A DNA stretch of 64,000 bases. It comes from Rhizobium sp. RU33A (GTDB lineage: Bacteria; Pseudomonadota; Alphaproteobacteria; Rhizobiales; Rhizobiaceae). Below are positions 9,486 through 17,790 of this stretch, one piece after another. The notes under the pieces were generated by a model. That model saw only the letters and a program-made list of their open reading frames with translations. It was not told the origin of the DNA and did not search any database. The stretch is taken from NCBI RefSeq assembly GCF_900156055.1, contig NZ_FTMQ01000006.1, positions 1 to 64,000 of the forward strand, read 5' to 3'. Each line of letters starts with the position of its first letter. The stretch's first letter is position 1. The translations under genes were made by a program, and so were the position numbers.

Positions 9486-10424
9486 GTAACCCTGGGTGAT
9501 GGCAAACAAAAGCGCCGACACAGAGAACACCGAAATGACCGTGGTGATCAGGATTGTGGCGGACGCCCTTTCCTGCCAGACGCCATATTGTTGGCCGATG
9601 ACGAAGACATTGGTCGCCGTCGGCAGTGAGGCGAGCAGGACGGCGGTATAGACCCAGAGCGGGTCGAAGTTTCCGACGAAACTCAAGACGACATAGACCA
9701 GGATCGGATGCAGCACGAGCTTGATCGGCACGATGTAGCCGATCTCGGCGGGAATGCGCTTGAGCGGCCGCAGCGCAAGCGTCACGCCCATGGCAAACAG
9801 CGCGCAAGGAGCCGCTGCCTGGGCGAGATAGTCGATCAGCCGTTGCAGCGCGAGTGGCGGCTCGAAGGCAAAGGCGGCAGCGACGAAACCAACGAGTGTC
9901 GCGATGATGAACGGATGGGTCAGGATTTTCCTGGCAACATCGAGCGCCAGTTGGCCCGGCGGCCGTTTGTCGCCACCGGCAAAGGCCATCATGGCGGGGG
10001 CAACCATGAAATGGACAGCGTTCTCGAAGCAGAACACCAGCGCGACCGGAACGGCCGCCTTTTCACCGAAGGCGAGCAGCGACAGGCCCGGGCCCATGTA
10101 GCCGATGTTGCCATAAGCGCCAGCAAGCGCCTGGACGGTCGATTCGGCGATGTTGTTACCGCGAACATAACGGCCGATCACGAAGACCACGACAAAGATC
10201 GAATAGGTGGCCGCAAGGCAGGCCGCAATGAAGTCGATGCGCGTCAGCTGTTCGATCGGCGTGCGCGAAACGAGCTTGAAGAACAGTGCTGGCAGCGTGA
10301 CATAGATGACGAAGAAGTTCAGCCAGCCGAGCGCCTGAGCGGAATGGTCGCCGAGCTTCCCCGACACGTAACCGATCAGGATCAGGCCGAAAAACGGCAA
10401 GACCAGCGCGATGATATCCGCCAT
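9462..10424 (-). CDS. AEC (auxin efflux carrier) family transporter
   Basis: A 320-residue inner-membrane protein with about ten hydrophobic segments in two five-helix halves. The start MADIIALVLPFFGLILIGYV and the conserved region EYGNIGYMGPGL-like (here AYGNIGYMGPGLSLLAFG, about residue 115) belong to the AEC family, related to malonate/malate permeases. The substrate is unknown. It lies 41 nt downstream of ccdA on the same strand and may be cotranscribed, but no functional link is evident. Confidence 0.87.
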   Translation of the reverse strand: MADIIALVLPFFGLILIGYVSGKLGDHSAQALGWLNFFVIYVTLPALFFKLVSRTPIEQLTRIDFIAACLAATYSIFVVVFVIGRYVRGNNIAESTVQALAGAYGNIGYMGPGLSLLAFGEKAAVPVALVFCFENAVHFMVAPAMMAFAGGDKRPPGQLALDVARKILTHPFIIATLVGFVAAAFAFEPPLALQRLIDYLAQAAAPCALFAMGVTLALRPLKRIPAEIGYIVPIKLVLHPILVYVVLSFVGNFDPLWVYTAVLLASLPTATNVFVIGQQYGVWQERASATILITTVISVFSVSALLFAITQGYLPADLFP

Positions 10425-10465
10425 GGCTCACTCCCCCTGAACGCGAATATGCGCTCAAACGGGAC

Positions 10466-11212
10466 TTAGCCGATTTGCGACAGGATTGGAAAGGTCTGCT
10501 GGAACCAGATCGCCATGTCGGAGACATAACCGAAGATGAAGGCGAGCCCGGTCAGCACCAGCAGCCCACCCATGGCCTTCTCCACCACGCCGAGATGCCG
10601 GCGGAAGCGCGTGAGAAACCGCATGAAGGCGCCCGAGAAGCCGGCCGCGATCCAGAAGGGCACGGCAAGCCCGAGCGAATAGATCGCCAGTAGCAGCGCA
10701 CCATCCCCGACGGTCTCCTTCGAGGCCGCAACCCCGAGGATGGCGCCCAAGACCGGGCCGATGCAGGGCGTCCAACCGAAGGCGAAAGCGAGACCCATGA
10801 CATAGGCGCCCGAAAGCGTTGCGGGCTTTCCGCCGCCTGCGAATCGATATTCCGAGGAAAGAAGTCCGAGGCGGAAGACGCCTAGGAAATTCAGCCCCAT
10901 GATGATGATGATCACGCCGCCGATCTTGGAGAGGAGATCCATGTGCTGGCGCAACAGCCCGCCAATGGTCGAGGCACCTGCGCCGAGCGCGACGAAGACG
11001 GTCGCAAAGCCGAGCGTGAAGACGAGCGCCGTCAACATCACCGTCCGGCGGGCGGCCGCGTTTTCCGCCTGCGCCCCCTCGCGGAACTGATCGACCGAAA
11101 TCCCCGCCATATAGCAGAGATAGGGAGGTACCAGCGGCAGCACGCAGGGCGAAAGGAACGACAGGGCTCCGGCCAGAAGCGCGCTGAAAAAGGAAATATC
11201 GGCAATCGACAC
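10466..11212 (-). CDS. ccdA: Cytochrome c biogenesis / thiol-disulfide transport protein CcdA
   Basis: A 248-residue membrane protein with six hydrophobic segments. It carries reductant across the membrane for cytochrome c maturation and other periplasmic thiol reactions. The two redox cysteines sit in LSFLSPCVLPLVPPYL (about residue 23) and FGWTPCIGPVLG (about residue 140), both next to prolines inside membrane segments as in the DsbD/CcdA family. The length is normal. The next gene on this strand is the AEC transporter. Confidence 0.93.
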   Translation of the reverse strand: MSIADISFFSALLAGALSFLSPCVLPLVPPYLCYMAGISVDQFREGAQAENAAARRTVMLTALVFTLGFATVFVALGAGASTIGGLLRQHMDLLSKIGGVIIIIMGLNFLGVFRLGLLSSEYRFAGGGKPATLSGAYVMGLAFAFGWTPCIGPVLGAILGVAASKETVGDGALLLAIYSLGLAVPFWIAAGFSGAFMRFLTRFRRHLGVVEKAMGGLLVLTGLAFIFGYVSDMAIWFQQTFPILSQIG

Positions 11213-11395
11213 TGTGAACTCCGGAACCCGAACCGGCCCTTCCTAATCCCGCAACCCCGTGCTTGCCAATCACCATTGCGTAGCCTGCGACAACAGGACT
11301 GAATTTTGCTGCCGAAACTGCATTTTTGCGGTTGACCGGCCGGGGTCACCTGCCTATGTTCCGCGCACTTCTTGAGGCGGCGCAAAACCGCACGG

Positions 11396-11471
11396 GAGAG
11401 CGTAGCTCAGCCGGTAGAGCAACTGACTTTTAATCAGTAGGTCCAGGGTTCGAACCCCTGCGCTCTCACCA
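11396..11471 (+). tRNA. tRNA-Lys (anticodon TTT)
   Basis: A complete cloverleaf: acceptor GAGAGCG pairs with CGCTCTC, the D stem is GCTC/GAGC, the anticodon stem ACTGA/TCAGT holds the loop CTTTTAA with anticodon TTT, and the T arm is CAGGG-TTCGAAC-CCCTG. The discriminator is A and the 3' CCA is encoded (11469-11471). No other tRNA or rRNA was noticed in the window. Confidence 0.97.
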
Positions 11472-11762
11472 CAGACCCCCAATGTTTTCAGAGATTTCCG
11501 GCGAATTGCTCACAATGTAGGTGTGCGACTTGCGAGCGTCGAAAGTCACCCATGCGACTTTTCGTTCGTGCCAGCACCGGGTAGTTGCGCACGATCAGCG
11601 TCGAGCGGACCCAACCTTACCAATGTTTCACTGTCCTTTCCGCCGCGAAGGTCTATCTGCATCATGAGGGAACCGCTTGCCACTTGACCCCGATCAACGG
11701 CAACGGCCCGGGCTTGGGCCATGGTCCGGGCATGGCAAAGAATGCAACATGACGGAGCAGAC

Positions 11763-13040
11763 GTGAGCGACGACGTAAAACCGGAGAATTCCTCCGAAGC
11801 CGAGGAGCTGAAAGCGCTCCTGGCCAATGCTGCACGACCAAAGCGACGCTGGGGTCTGCGCTTCCTCGTGCTCGTCGCGCTCGCTGGCCTAGGCTACGGC
11901 ACTTATCTTTGGTCGGCCGGCGGAACGACGGTCAGCTACAGTACATCGGAGCTGAAACCTGGCGATCTGACGGTGATCGTCACCGCGACCGGGTCGGTCG
12001 AGCCCACCGTTCAGGTCGACGTTTCCTCCGAACAATCGGGCACGGTGCGGGAGGTACTGGTCGACTACAACAGCGAGGTGAAGAAGGGCGACGTCCTGGC
12101 GCGCCTCGATACCGACAAGCTGGGCGCCGACTTAAAGGCCAAAGAAGCTGCGCTTGCATCTGCCCGTGCCACCGTTTCCAAGGCTGAAGCCGACGAGCAA
12201 TCCGCCAAGGCCAAGCTCGACCGGCTAACCACGCTGGTCTCGAGCCGTGTCTCGACCCAGCAGGATCTCGACACCGCCGAATACACCTTCCAGGCCGCAT
12301 CCGCCGCGCGCGAGAGCGCAGAGGCCGATGTCTTCTCGGCACAAGCTGCTCTCGAACAGGCAAATCTGTCGCTCTCCAAGGCGACCATCGCGTCGCCGAT
12401 CGATGGCATCGTTCTGTCGCGCAATGTCGATCCCGGCGCCACGGTAGCAGCCTCGCTGGAAGCGCCGACACTCTTCACCATCGCTGGTGACCTGAGACTT
12501 ATGGAGCTGCAGGTCTCCATCGACGAGGCCGATGTCGGCCAGGTCGCTGTGGGTCAGACCGCCACATTCACGGTCGATGCCTTTCCCGATCAGCGTTTCC
12601 CCGCCGAAATCACCTCAATCCGCTATGCGTCCGAAACGGTGAACGATGTCGTGACCTACAAGGGCATCCTGTCCGTCGCCAATGACGATTTGCTGCTGCG
12701 CCAGGGCATGACGGCAACCGCCGACATCGTCGTCCAGTCGGTCGAAGACGGCCTGCTCATTCCCAATGCCGCCTTGCGCTACTCGCCCCCCGCCACGCAG
12801 ACCGTGACCGCCGAAGGCGGCAGCGGCGTCTTTAGCCTGTTTCGCCCGCCACGCCAGGCACCCGCGAGCGCGCCTGAGCCGACGGGCAGCGAACGCACCA
12901 TCTGGTTGTTGCGTGAGGGTCAGCCGGTCGCCGTCAACATCGAGATCGGTTCCTCCGACGGGCAGAATACGGTGATCGTTAAGGGCGACGTGAAGGAAGG
13001 CGACCGGGTCATTACGGATCAGACGGTTCGCAACGGTTGA
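11763..13040 (+). CDS. MacA-like periplasmic adaptor (membrane fusion protein)
   Basis: A 425-residue adaptor that would link an inner-membrane MacB-type transporter to an outer-membrane channel. A single membrane anchor (about residues 27-46) is followed by a lipoyl/barrel-sandwich half (VTATGSVEPTVQVDVSSEQSG), an alpha-helical hairpin (about 95-185, heptad-like Ala/Glu/Lys-rich), the second lipoyl half (ATIASPIDGIVLSRNVDPG) and beta-barrel regions. A GTG at 11763 with GGAG about seven bases upstream is the preferred start; an ATG at 11742 is the alternative. It is followed by the ATPase and permease of the same exporter. Confidence 0.88.
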   Translation: MSDDVKPENSSEAEELKALLANAARPKRRWGLRFLVLVALAGLGYGTYLWSAGGTTVSYSTSELKPGDLTVIVTATGSVEPTVQVDVSSEQSGTVREVLVDYNSEVKKGDVLARLDTDKLGADLKAKEAALASARATVSKAEADEQSAKAKLDRLTTLVSSRVSTQQDLDTAEYTFQAASAARESAEADVFSAQAALEQANLSLSKATIASPIDGIVLSRNVDPGATVAASLEAPTLFTIAGDLRLMELQVSIDEADVGQVAVGQTATFTVDAFPDQRFPAEITSIRYASETVNDVVTYKGILSVANDDLLLRQGMTATADIVVQSVEDGLLIPNAALRYSPPATQTVTAEGGSGVFSLFRPPRQAPASAPEPTGSERTIWLLREGQPVAVNIEIGSSDGQNTVIVKGDVKEGDRVITDQTVRNG

Positions 13041-13048
13041 GGCACAGG

Positions 13049-13765
13049 ATGGCAGTGGCCCCACTCATCGAGTTTCGCCAGATCTCCCGCATCTATGGCC
13101 GCGGAGAAGCAACCATCCGCGCGCTGGACCGAGTCGACCTGACGATCGAACGGCATGAATTCGTTGCGATCATGGGCCCGTCCGGCTCGGGGAAATCGAC
13201 TGCCATGAACATCCTCGGCTGCCTGGATGTGCCGACCTCCGGCCAATACCTCTTTCAGGGCATCGACACGACGGGCTTCGACCGTGCCCAATACACGTTG
13301 CTGCGCCGCCACATGCTGGGCTTTGTCTTCCAGGGTTTCAACCTGCTTGCCCGCACCTCGGCCGTCGAGAATGTCGAACTGCCCCTGGTCTATCGTGGCA
13401 TGGATGCGCGCGAGCGACGCGCCCGCGCCTTGACCGCGCTGTCGCAGGTCGGTCTGGCCGGCCGCGAGAACCACACGACCCAAGAGCTGTCGGGCGGCCA
13501 GCAGCAACGCGTCGCCATTGCGCGCGCAATCGTCACAAGCCCTTCCGTACTCTTGGCCGACGAGCCGACCGGCAATCTCGACACGAAGACCAGCCGCGAG
13601 ATCATGGAACTGATCACCGGCCTCAACCGTGACCACGGAATAACGGTCATCATGGTCACCCACGAAGACGATATTGCAGCCCATGCCAAGCGCACGCTGC
13701 GGTTCGTCGATGGCCAGATCCAGTCCGACACCCATGCCGGAGCGGAGGTCGCCGATGTTCTTTGA
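13049..13765 (+). CDS. MacB-type ABC exporter, ATP-binding subunit
   Basis: A 238-residue LolD/MacB-class ATPase with Walker A GPSGSGKS (about residue 42), the Q-loop FQGFNLL, signature LSGGQQQR and Walker B VLLADEPTGNLD. It begins 8 nt after the adaptor gene with GAGG at the right distance and overlaps the permease gene by 11 nt. Such three-gene sets export macrolides, peptides or lipoproteins, or act on periplasmic substrates mechanically. MacB proper fuses the ATPase and permease; here they are separate proteins. Confidence 0.92.
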   Translation: MAVAPLIEFRQISRIYGRGEATIRALDRVDLTIERHEFVAIMGPSGSGKSTAMNILGCLDVPTSGQYLFQGIDTTGFDRAQYTLLRRHMLGFVFQGFNLLARTSAVENVELPLVYRGMDARERRARALTALSQVGLAGRENHTTQELSGGQQQRVAIARAIVTSPSVLLADEPTGNLDTKTSREIMELITGLNRDHGITVIMVTHEDDIAAHAKRTLRFVDGQIQSDTHAGAEVADVL

Positions 13766-14960
13766 GACCCTAAAACTCGCACTCCGCGCCATCCGCCGCA
13801 ATCTGTTGCGCTCCTTCCTCACTGTGCTCGGCGTCGTCATCGGCGTCGCCGCCGTCATCGCGATGGTGACGATCGGCAACGGCACCACGGCTCAGGTGAC
13901 GGCGGAAATCTCAAAGCTCGGGACCAATCTCCTGTTTGTCCGCCCAGGCCAGTTCGGACCTGGCCGCGCCGCAGCCGATGCCAAGAAGTTCACCATCCGC
14001 GACCTCGACGCAATCCGCGAGCAGATCCCGGGCCTGCGCGCCGTGGCCGCCATCAACCAGTCCAGCCAGACGGTGGTCTTCAGCGGCCAGAGCCGGCAAA
14101 CGACGATCATCGGCTCGGGCAACGATTATCTCGTGGCCCAGAACTGGGAACTCGCCTCCGGCCGCAACTTCCTGCCGTCCGAAGAGCGCGGCGGACAGGC
14201 CGTCTGCCTTATCGGTGAGACGGTGCGTTCCAGGCTGTTCGGCTCGACCCCTGCCGTCGACCAGACCATCCGCGTCGGCAATGTGGCCTGCCAGGTCATT
14301 GGCCTTCTCGACAAGAAGGGGCAAAGCGGCATGGGCAGCGACCAGGACGATGTCGTGATGATGCCGCTCAAGGTCTTCCAGCGCCGCATCGGCGGCTCGA
14401 CGGACATCTCCAGCGTCATGCTCTCGGCCGAAGACGGCGTATCCACGGCAAAGGTACAGGCCGATGTCGAACGCCTGCTGCGCGAGCGCCGCAAGATTAT
14501 TGCGGGTCGCGACGATGATTTCACCGTCAACGACATGACCCAGATGGCAGCGACGCTGACCGGCACCACGACCCTGATGACGGGCCTGCTCGGCGCGGTC
14601 GCCGCCGTCTCGCTGCTCGTCGGCGGCATCGGCATCATGAACATCATGCTCGTCTCCGTCACCGAGCGAACGCGAGAGATCGGCATCAGGCTGGCGATCG
14701 GCGCAGTCGAGCGCCAGGTGCTGATGCAATTCCTCGTCGAAGCGGTCACGCTGTCCGTCTTCGGCGGGGTGGTCGGCATCGCCCTCGGCCTTGGCATAGC
14801 CTATACGGCCGTCACGCTGATGTCGGTCCCCTTTGTCGCGAGCCCCTCGATCATCCTGCTCGCCTTCGCCTTTTCGGCAGCGATCGGCATGGTCTTCGGC
14901 TATTTCCCCGCCCGCCGCGCCGCGCAGATGAACCCGATCGACGCACTCCGCCACGAGTGA
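13755..14960 (+). CDS. MacB-type ABC exporter, permease subunit (FtsX-like)
   Basis: A 401-residue permease with the MacB architecture: an N-terminal membrane helix (RSFLTVLGVVIGVAAVIAMVTIG), a large periplasmic MacB_PCD domain (about residues 45-250), then three helices with the FtsX motif LVGGIGIMNIMLVSVTERTR (about residue 285). It ends AAQMNPIDALRHE, typical of the family. The ATG at 13755 lies inside the end of the ATPase gene, so coupled translation is likely. The substrate is unknown. Confidence 0.91.
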   Translation: MFFETLKLALRAIRRNLLRSFLTVLGVVIGVAAVIAMVTIGNGTTAQVTAEISKLGTNLLFVRPGQFGPGRAAADAKKFTIRDLDAIREQIPGLRAVAAINQSSQTVVFSGQSRQTTIIGSGNDYLVAQNWELASGRNFLPSEERGGQAVCLIGETVRSRLFGSTPAVDQTIRVGNVACQVIGLLDKKGQSGMGSDQDDVVMMPLKVFQRRIGGSTDISSVMLSAEDGVSTAKVQADVERLLRERRKIIAGRDDDFTVNDMTQMAATLTGTTTLMTGLLGAVAAVSLLVGGIGIMNIMLVSVTERTREIGIRLAIGAVERQVLMQFLVEAVTLSVFGGVVGIALGLGIAYTAVTLMSVPFVASPSIILLAFAFSAAIGMVFGYFPARRAAQMNPIDALRHE

Positions 14961-15082
14961 CGGCCGGTCGCGGAACTGCGGGACCAGCTTGGGGCAAACT
15001 TGGCATGCTGTAGCTTGACCTAATGGACGCTTAGCCCGGCTATGCGTGCATGAGTATTTTGACCAGCAGAGGGAGTAAGCCC

Positions 15083-15424
15083 ATGGCAGCCTTTCCGGAC
15101 CGCGACACCGTCGCCGCCAAGATCGCCTCGATGCAGGAGCCCGACCAGGCTTTTCTGAAGCTCATCTTCGAAAACCCGGCTCAGGACGATGCATTGCTTG
15201 AAGGTCTCTACGTCTATCTCGAGATCGCCTCGGAATCCCGGTTTCTGAACTCGCTGAAGCTTGAGCGCAATGGCGAGTGGATCGGCGCCAATGCCCCGTC
15301 TCGCCTGCAGATCCGCCTGATGGAAGCCGCCCGCTCCAGCCAGCACCCGGCTTTCGCCGCCTTCCGCACCGGTCTCAATCGTTCCGGAGGCCTCGAGCGC
15401 GCCTATCCCAAGGCCGCCGTTTGA
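15083..15424 (+). CDS. Conserved-looking hypothetical protein, 113 residues
   Basis: A small soluble, mostly helical protein without signal peptide or membrane segment. GGGAG lies seven bases before the ATG at 15083; the frame is open to 15050. Codon usage and GC content match the neighbours, so it is probably expressed. I recognise no domain. It is followed after 8 nt by the convergent phosphodiester glycosidase gene, so it probably forms its own transcript. Confidence 0.6.
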   Translation: MAAFPDRDTVAAKIASMQEPDQAFLKLIFENPAQDDALLEGLYVYLEIASESRFLNSLKLERNGEWIGANAPSRLQIRLMEAARSSQHPAFAAFRTGLNRSGGLERAYPKAAV

Positions 15425-15432
15425 CGACAGTC

Positions 15433-16176
15433 TCACTGCGGGATCGGCATGCTGACCGAGAGGATCGGCCCCATCGGAAAGAGCCGGTCCATCCGCTTAT
15501 CCTCGGCGATGAATACGCTTGAAATCGTGCCATCAAGATAAAGCGCATTGTCACAGCCTAACTGGTCGCGGAAAAAGGCCGCGAAATCGTAGAACCGGAC
15601 CGGTACCCGCGACACCACCATGTGCACTTGCCCCTCGGCATCGACACCGATGCCGTTGCGGATCTTGAAGCTGTCGCTATCGGCCAGAAATCGCGGATGC
15701 AGTCTACCATCGATGACCAGCATCGGGCCGGACTGCGTGCCGAAGTCGGGCGTCAATCCGCTGGCGACGAAGGCCTTGGTCTCGATCACCGACGCCTTGC
15801 CGTCCTTCATCAAGAAGACACCGTTCGGCAGCAGGTGAAAATTCCCCCATCCACCGCCCGTAATTGCGGGTTTCAGCACCTTTCCGTATTCGGCAAAATA
15901 GCCAACCGGCGACAGGTCGTCGTGATACATGCCAGCATTCATCGCAAATGTCAGCACGCGCCGTTCGGCCCAGAGCTGGCGTCTCAAGCTGGCAAACCCG
16001 CCATAGACCTGCCCCTCGGGCGAGGCCAGATGCAGCCTTATTTCATCGCGGGCAGGATCGAACCGGCAGGCGAGATAGCGGCCATCCCCGTCGATGAGGT
16101 CCTCGCAGGCCGCCTGCGCCAGCGCAGGCAGGAACATACATGCAATCAGAACGATGGATTTCAGACAGTAACGCAC
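15433..16176 (-). CDS. Secreted phosphodiester glycosidase family protein (NAGPA/DUF2233)
   Basis: A 247-residue exported protein. Residues 1-22 form a signal peptide (cleavage near LAQA-ACED). The mature part has the features of the NAGPA/DUF2233 fold: NAGMYHDDLSPVGYFAEYGK, LLPNGVFLMKDGKASV, TQSGPMLVIDGRLHP and a C-terminal LYLDGTISS. The family includes the human enzyme that uncovers mannose-6-phosphate; bacterial members are thought to act on phosphodiester-linked sugars or envelope polymers. The substrate here is unknown. It stands alone on the minus strand. Confidence 0.85.
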   Translation of the reverse strand: MRYCLKSIVLIACMFLPALAQAACEDLIDGDGRYLACRFDPARDEIRLHLASPEGQVYGGFASLRRQLWAERRVLTFAMNAGMYHDDLSPVGYFAEYGKVLKPAITGGGWGNFHLLPNGVFLMKDGKASVIETKAFVASGLTPDFGTQSGPMLVIDGRLHPRFLADSDSFKIRNGIGVDAEGQVHMVVSRVPVRFYDFAAFFRDQLGCDNALYLDGTISSVFIAEDKRMDRLFPMGPILSVSMPIPQ

Positions 16177-16347
16177 GCGGGAACCTCGGTGGAGCGAACC
16201 TCATGGCGGTGATTCCGGGCTTTGTGAAGGCTTTCTTTTTGCATTTCATCTTGGACAACCGAAAATTACAAAATTCACAAATACAATCTTTTCCAAGCAA
16301 CTATTCCACTTAGAACACATGCACCGGACTTATAGATCGAGGTGATC

Positions 16348-16887
16348 ATGAGCTGCCTAGAAGGCCAACGTCTCCGCCTGCGCGCTGCGACCGCAGATGA
16401 TGCTGAAGCCCGCTTTTCGTTGGGGCACAGCCCTGACATCGTTCGGATGTTCGGCGTGAGCCAAGCAGATCATAAAGCTATGACCAGGGAAGCCGCGGAA
16501 GCCTGGGCTCTCGGCCAATCGAATGACCCTTACGCCTGGATTATTGAAGTCGGTGGACAGTTAATCGGCGAAATTAAACTCCACACTATAAACACTGTTG
16601 ATCGCCGGGCCTTCATGGCGATCGCGATCTACGATAGCCAGTTGCTCGGCAAGGGCTTTGGAAGTGAGGCAATCCACCTGCTTTTGCACCACGCCTTCAC
16701 GCAACTGAAACTCCACCGGATTGCAGTGCGTGTTCTTGCCTATAATGAGCGAGCCATAAAAGCCTACCAGAAGTGTGGGTTTGTGGTTGAAGGACGAGAG
16801 CGAGAGACCGCGTTCGTCGACGGAATCTGGCATGACGACCTGATGATGGGCATCCTTTCGCGAGAATATCTTCAGTTGCGCCAGTGA
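16348..16887 (+). CDS. GNAT-family N-acetyltransferase (RimJ/RimL type)
   Basis: A 179-residue acetyltransferase. It has the GNAT core: substrate-side strands (LRLRAATADDAEARF), the acetyl-CoA region LLGKGFGSEAIHLLLHHAF (about residue 96, variant of Q/RxxGxG/A) and HRIAVRVLAYNERAIKAYQK near residue 130. Close relatives acetylate ribosomal protein N-termini or small amines. The ATG at 16348 has GAGG five bases upstream; a GTG two codons earlier is less likely. The region is slightly AT-richer than its neighbours, so lateral gain is possible. Confidence 0.85.
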   Translation: MSCLEGQRLRLRAATADDAEARFSLGHSPDIVRMFGVSQADHKAMTREAAEAWALGQSNDPYAWIIEVGGQLIGEIKLHTINTVDRRAFMAIAIYDSQLLGKGFGSEAIHLLLHHAFTQLKLHRIAVRVLAYNERAIKAYQKCGFVVEGRERETAFVDGIWHDDLMMGILSREYLQLRQ

Positions 16888-16987
16888 ACATCGCCCCACC
16901 AAAATCGAGTGTAGTCGTCTTCTCGTATTGCGCCCGATTGGTACTGCTCGAAAGCGCGCTAGCCGGTACCTGGCCGCATTCTGAAAG

Positions 16988-17692
16988 TTATCCCGGCAAC
17001 TTCAGCGCCTGCATGTGAAAGCGCAGCTGCGAATTCGGATAGCGATAGTCGGCTCCGACCGGACAGGCATTGCGGGCGAGACAGCCTGACACCATGCAGC
17101 CACCCTGCCCTTCAGGGCTCGCCAGATGCGCGCGGCACGCCGCCACATCGAACCCGTCCAGCGAGATTGCGCCAACAGGGCACGCCGTCAGACAGGGTTT
17201 GTCGTGACAGGCCTCGCAAGGATGAGGCCCGGTCATAGCCGGCCCCTCTTGTGCTTCGTCCCAGTTGCGAAACAGAAGTGCGCCGCGATAGCTGTGCCAG
17301 AGACCGAAGCGCGGATGGATCAGGATCCCGAGCGGCGACGCTTGCAGCCCTTCGGCCCACATCGCCCAGCGCTGGAAGGGTTGGTAAGGCGCCTCTGACG
17401 GATAGCAGGCTTGCGCCCCGATCTCCTCGGCGACCTGATCGATCACCGTCTTTGACCAGCGATCGAGCGGATCAGCACCACCGTGATCGGCTTGCGCCGT
17501 CCGCCAGCGCTCGAAATGCGGCCACGTGGCGCCACCGACGACCCCGATCAGGAGAACGGCCTCAGCCGGGGCACTGTCGGCAAGCAGCGGCGCCTGGTCT
17601 TCCTGTCCGAAGCGAAGAAGCCCGCGCGGCGCAAGCCCATGCTCGGCGAGCCGCGCATCGAGTGTCGCCAAAACGCCCGAAGGGCCGCTCAT
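16988..17692 (-). CDS. 4Fe-4S ferredoxin-like protein (QueG-like C-terminus)
   Basis: A 234-residue protein with two clustered cysteine motifs in the C-terminal third: CEACHDKPCLTACPVGAI (CxxCxxxxCxxxCP) and, after CRAHL, CMVSGCLARNACPVGA. Together they can hold two [4Fe-4S] clusters, as in epoxyqueuosine reductase, but the corrinoid-binding half of QueG is not evident. The ATG at 17692 overlaps the stop of a short in-frame tail after mttB (ATGA). Being next to mttB it could deliver electrons for reactivating oxidised corrinoid, but that is inference. The ORF extends 87 codons upstream through mttB in another frame, which I treat as spurious. Confidence 0.78.
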   Translation of the reverse strand: MSGPSGVLATLDARLAEHGLAPRGLLRFGQEDQAPLLADSAPAEAVLLIGVVGGATWPHFERWRTAQADHGGADPLDRWSKTVIDQVAEEIGAQACYPSEAPYQPFQRWAMWAEGLQASPLGILIHPRFGLWHSYRGALLFRNWDEAQEGPAMTGPHPCEACHDKPCLTACPVGAISLDGFDVAACRAHLASPEGQGGCMVSGCLARNACPVGADYRYPNSQLRFHMQALKLPG

Positions 17693-17790
17693 CGCGGCCC
17701 CTCGAATTTGTAATGCGGGCGCCAGACCTCCTCTTGGATCATGTCGGCCACCCGGTGTGCTCCGCCTTGCTCCCTGGCAACGGGACCCTT

